7,713 bases of DNA from JABDLF01 sp041609715 (GTDB taxonomy: Bacteria; Pseudomonadota; Gammaproteobacteria; Steroidobacterales; JABDLF01): contig JBFIQI010000108.1 of assembly GCA_041609715.1 (NCBI GenBank), positions 1 through 7,713 of the forward strand, read 5' to 3'. Made by a program: the position numbers and the translations under genes. Position 1 is the stretch's first letter; every line of letters starts with the position of its first letter. This document shows, piece after piece, positions 5,343 to 7,713 of this stretch. Below the pieces are notes generated by a model. The model was not told the origin of the DNA, did not search any database, and saw only the letters and a list, made by a program, of their open reading frames with translations.

Positions 5343-6433
5343 ACGCGCTGGACGCCAGGTTCAAGCTTGTCATGAGCATTGAAGCCGCCATCCATGGGGC
5401 AAACGACATGTATGCCCGGGGTGCGTTTCTCGGGCATCCGCATCAGGGCTTGTGCAGCATCGTCCAGGGACAACCTCCCCGCCAGCAGCCGGTTCAGGTC
5501 AATTTTACCGGCAGCGATCAGGGCAAAAACTTCAGGGTATGCCGCCGCCGCAATGCCATGGCTGCCCAGTATCTCGAGTTCCTCAGCGATGATGCGCGAC
5601 ATGGGGAGCGGCGCTTGCCCGCATGCCTGCGGCAACAAACCGACCTGAACATGGCGGCCTCGCGGAGCGAGGCAGGCGATGGCGGTTTTCAGAATCGCCG
5701 GGCTGCCCAGTGCATCGAGGCTCAGTTGCACGCCACCACCGGAAAGCTCCCGTATCTGCGCGGCGACCTTTGCCTGCTCAATGGACCGAATGGCGTGTTC
5801 GGCCCCAAGCTCAGTCGCCCTGGCCAGCGCTTTTGGGTTGATGTCCACGGCCACGATTTGGGCGCCCAACGCTTTGCCGAACATGACGGCGGACAACCCC
5901 ACGCCTCCGCAACCAAAAATAGCCAGCCATTCGCCGGGCGCCACACGACCTTGTTGCCTGATAGCCCGGTAAGCAGTCACCACCCGGCAGCCCAGCAAGG
6001 CTGCGGTTTCGAAACTCATGTCATCCGGCAAGGCCACCAAATTGTAATCGGCATACCGAATGGCCACGCGCTCGGCAAATGCACCCCAGCCAGAAAAGCC
6101 GGGCTGGAACTGAGACGGGCAAACCTGGGGGTTACCCGCAGCGCAAAGGCTGCAACTGCCGCATCCGCACACAAAAGGCAGCGTAACCCGGTCACCCGCC
6201 TCCCAGCACCGGACATCTTCGCCAACCGCCTCAATCGTGCCGGCCAGCTCGTGGCCCGGCACGTGCGGGAATTTGCCAATATCCGGGTCGTGCCCCTGCC
6301 AGCCGTGCCAATCGCTCAAGCACAGGCCACTGGCTGCCACCTGGATGACGACCCCGTCGGCCGGAACCGAAGGATCGGGCAATTCGCGCACCCTGATGGG
6401 TGCTTTAAAAGCATCATAGGCTAACGCGCGCAC
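5339..6433 (-). CDS. Zinc-dependent medium-chain alcohol dehydrogenase
   Basis: This 364-residue cytosolic enzyme is predicted to oxidise an alcohol, or reduce the aldehyde, using NAD(H). The N-terminal GroES-like domain (about 25-140) has catalytic-zinc ligand C38 in GLCLSDWHG, the GHE motif (H61, E62) in VPGHELAGTIEAVG, and structural-zinc cysteines C91, C94, C97 and C105. C149 in LLGCRVVTAYRA is the usual third catalytic-zinc ligand. The Rossmann domain (about 150-290) has GCGGVG at 174-179 and D197 after the second strand (VAVD), which favours NAD over NADP. The sequence suits broad zinc alcohol dehydrogenases; the substrate cannot be told. The start is GTG at 6433, giving MRALAYDAF, typical of the family, but no Shine-Dalgarno sequence precedes it. 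The antiporter gene ends 21 nt upstream on the same strand, so translation may depend on coupling to it. The stop overlaps that of the esterase gene on the other strand. Confidence 0.93.
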   Translation of the reverse strand: MRALAYDAFKAPIRVRELPDPSVPADGVVIQVAASGLCLSDWHGWQGHDPDIGKFPHVPGHELAGTIEAVGEDVRCWEAGDRVTLPFVCGCGSCSLCAAGNPQVCPSQFQPGFSGWGAFAERVAIRYADYNLVALPDDMSFETAALLGCRVVTAYRAIRQQGRVAPGEWLAIFGCGGVGLSAVMFGKALGAQIVAVDINPKALARATELGAEHAIRSIEQAKVAAQIRELSGGGVQLSLDALGSPAILKTAIACLAPRGRHVQVGLLPQACGQAPLPMSRIIAEELEILGSHGIAAAAYPEVFALIAAGKIDLNRLLAGRLSLDDAAQALMRMPEKRTPGIHVVCPMDGGFNAHDKLEPGVQRV

Positions 6434-6454
6434 GGCAAAGAGCGAACCGGCCGG

Positions 6455-7713
6455 CTAAACAAAATGAATAAATGCGATGCCGACATAAAGCACTATGGCA
6501 AAACCGGCCGCCAGCAGCGCCAGCGGCAACTGGGTCAGGACATGATCCATCAGATCCGCGCCGCAAGCCATGGCTGACAATACCGTGGTATCCGAATAAG
6601 GCGAACATTGATCGCCGAAGACGGAGCCGCCCATTACTGCGGCGAAGTTGAGGGTAAAGAAAAACGGATCGGGGCTGATGGCGTATGCCAACGGCAAGGC
6701 GATTGGATACACAACGGCATAGGTGCCCCAGGACGAGCCGATAGAAAAAGAAATCAGCATGCACAGGATCATCAGGAGGCCCGGGAGAATATAAGGCACG
6801 TAGCTCAGCAGCCCGCTGGCGTTTGCCACCACGTAGTCGGCGGCGCCAAGGTCATCGGAAATATTGCCAAGTGTCACGGCGAGGCCCAGCAACACGGCGC
6901 CTAAAGTGACACCCTTGATGCCGTTCAGGACACCATCAAACACATCCGTCAGGGACATGCCGCGCAGTTTTGACAGCACCATTGCCGAGAGTACCGACAG
7001 CCCGAAGGCTTCGAATACCATGGGCGACCCACCCAGCGCCCAGGGAACAATGGAAAAACCCAGCAATACCGAAATCGGCACCAGGAAATCCAGCATGTGC
7101 GGGGTATAGCCCGCCGGCACCTCGGGGTTGCGTAGCTCGCGCGACAGCAGCGGACTGGCTTCGGGTCTGTCCAGTTCACCGGTTTGCTGCGAACGCTCCA
7201 TTGCGGCGCGCATTTTCTTGCCCATCCAGAACATCCGGTCCAGCGACAACAGCAGGGTAAAGGTCACTGCAAACCAGGCATAGAAATTGAAAGGAATCGC
7301 CCGGTAAAACCACGCTATTGCCGTGCTCTCATCGGGCACGATCTGGCGCAGCGAGTCGATGGCAATCAAACCGGCAACATAGGCCGGCCAGACATTGAAC
7401 GGGATCAGGGTGGCGATGGGCGATGCCGTTGAGTCAACCACATAGGAAAGCTCCTCGTGAGAGACTTTTTCACGATCGGCCACCGGTTTGACGGTAGTGC
7501 CGGTGAGCACGGTGCTGATGGTGCCGCCCTGATGAAATACCAACCCCATTATCCAGGCAAAAAGTTTCGCTGATCTGCGTGAGCGCACGAAGCGTTTGGC
7601 CATGGCACTGGCGAAGTGCTGCGCGCCACCATTCTTGTTCCAGATCCCGATCAGGCCGCCCAGGGCCCACAGGTAGACGAACAGGATGCGGGCATAGCGT
7701 TCGCTGCCCAGGC
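6455..7713 (-). CDS. NhaC-type Na+/H+ antiporter, partial (N-terminus beyond right edge)
   Basis: The visible part is 418 residues of an inner-membrane secondary antiporter that would exchange Na+ for H+ in pH or Na+ homeostasis. The frame is open to the window edge (first whole codon at 7711-7709), and the 36 residues before the internal Met at 7603 read as a good membrane-loop segment ending WNKNGGAQHFASA, so 7603 is not the start. Counting from the first visible residue, family motifs are FHQGGTISTVLTGTTVKP (59-76), EELSYVVDSTASPIATLIPF (86-105), SFSIGSSWGTYAVVYPIALP (321-340) and GDQCSPYSDTTVLSAMACG (366-384), followed by a D-x-x-HVLTQLP pattern (388-396). A long hydrophilic loop (about 165-200) separates the halves. 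Full-length members are roughly 450-600 residues, so about 50-150 are missing. It precedes the alcohol dehydrogenase gene by 21 nt. Relatives of this family include proteins reported in tetracycline resistance, but nothing here suggests drug transport. Confidence 0.92.
   Translation of the reverse strand, partial: LGSERYARILFVYLWALGGLIGIWNKNGGAQHFASAMAKRFVRSRRSAKLFAWIMGLVFHQGGTISTVLTGTTVKPVADREKVSHEELSYVVDSTASPIATLIPFNVWPAYVAGLIAIDSLRQIVPDESTAIAWFYRAIPFNFYAWFAVTFTLLLSLDRMFWMGKKMRAAMERSQQTGELDRPEASPLLSRELRNPEVPAGYTPHMLDFLVPISVLLGFSIVPWALGGSPMVFEAFGLSVLSAMVLSKLRGMSLTDVFDGVLNGIKGVTLGAVLLGLAVTLGNISDDLGAADYVVANASGLLSYVPYILPGLLMILCMLISFSIGSSWGTYAVVYPIALPLAYAISPDPFFFTLNFAAVMGGSVFGDQCSPYSDTTVLSAMACGADLMDHVLTQLPLALLAAGFAIVLYVGIAFIHFV

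Noticed and set aside
5372..6424. 350-aa plus-strand open frame opposite the alcohol dehydrogenase
   Set aside because: It is an antisense shadow of a well-supported gene in GC-rich DNA; the translation is rich in His, Gln, Arg and Ala and has no recognisable domain.
1..7713. Defence island, mobile element, CRISPR array or new multi-gene system
   Set aside because: Every substantial gene belongs to a recognisable housekeeping, transport or enzyme family, and no tandem repeat array, transposase, integrase or clustered unknown genes are visible.

Overview
The window looks like an ordinary, GC-rich stretch of chromosome from a gammaproteobacterium. The best pointers are the YceH (UPF0502) protein and a small protein resembling the DUF5062 family, both of which I associate mainly with Gammaproteobacteria. 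A marine lineage is possible (DUF5062-type proteins and Na+-linked transporters) but this is a guess. I see no rRNA, tRNA, CRISPR array, insertion sequence, phage gene or integrase.

Layout, left to right. (1) 1-230, minus: the first 76 codons of a DUF5062-like small protein, running off the left edge. (2) 318-2132, plus: an SLC13/DASS-type permease with two RCK_C (TrkA_C) domains inserted between its two membrane halves; it is divergent from gene 1 and its start codon is uncertain. (3) 2944-2174, minus: a short AMP nucleosidase (PNP/UDP-phosphorylase fold only), convergent with the permease. (4) 3695-3033, minus: YceH, 88 nt upstream of the nucleosidase on the same strand. (5) 3696-4064: a 369-nt intergenic region between divergent genes, with a perfect 8-bp hairpin, a spaced 9-nt direct repeat and a plausible -10 box, but no gene. 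(6) 4065-5342, plus: a probable exported lipoprotein esterase of the Fes/IroE-like alpha/beta-hydrolase type with an N-terminal beta-sandwich domain. (7) 6433-5339, minus: a zinc-dependent medium-chain alcohol dehydrogenase whose stop codon overlaps that of the esterase tail-to-tail. (8) 7713-6455, minus, partial: an NhaC-type Na+/H+ antiporter 21 nt upstream of the dehydrogenase and probably co-transcribed with it.

The genes do not form one recognisable pathway. The two probable transcription units on the minus strand are yceH with the nucleosidase (possibly with an internal promoter), and antiporter with dehydrogenase. I found no convincing undescribed multi-gene system. The points most worth a second look are the permease start (a strong Shine-Dalgarno sequence placed before an ATA codon), the short nucleosidase, the esterase's added domain and CxxC motif, and the structured 369-nt intergenic region.
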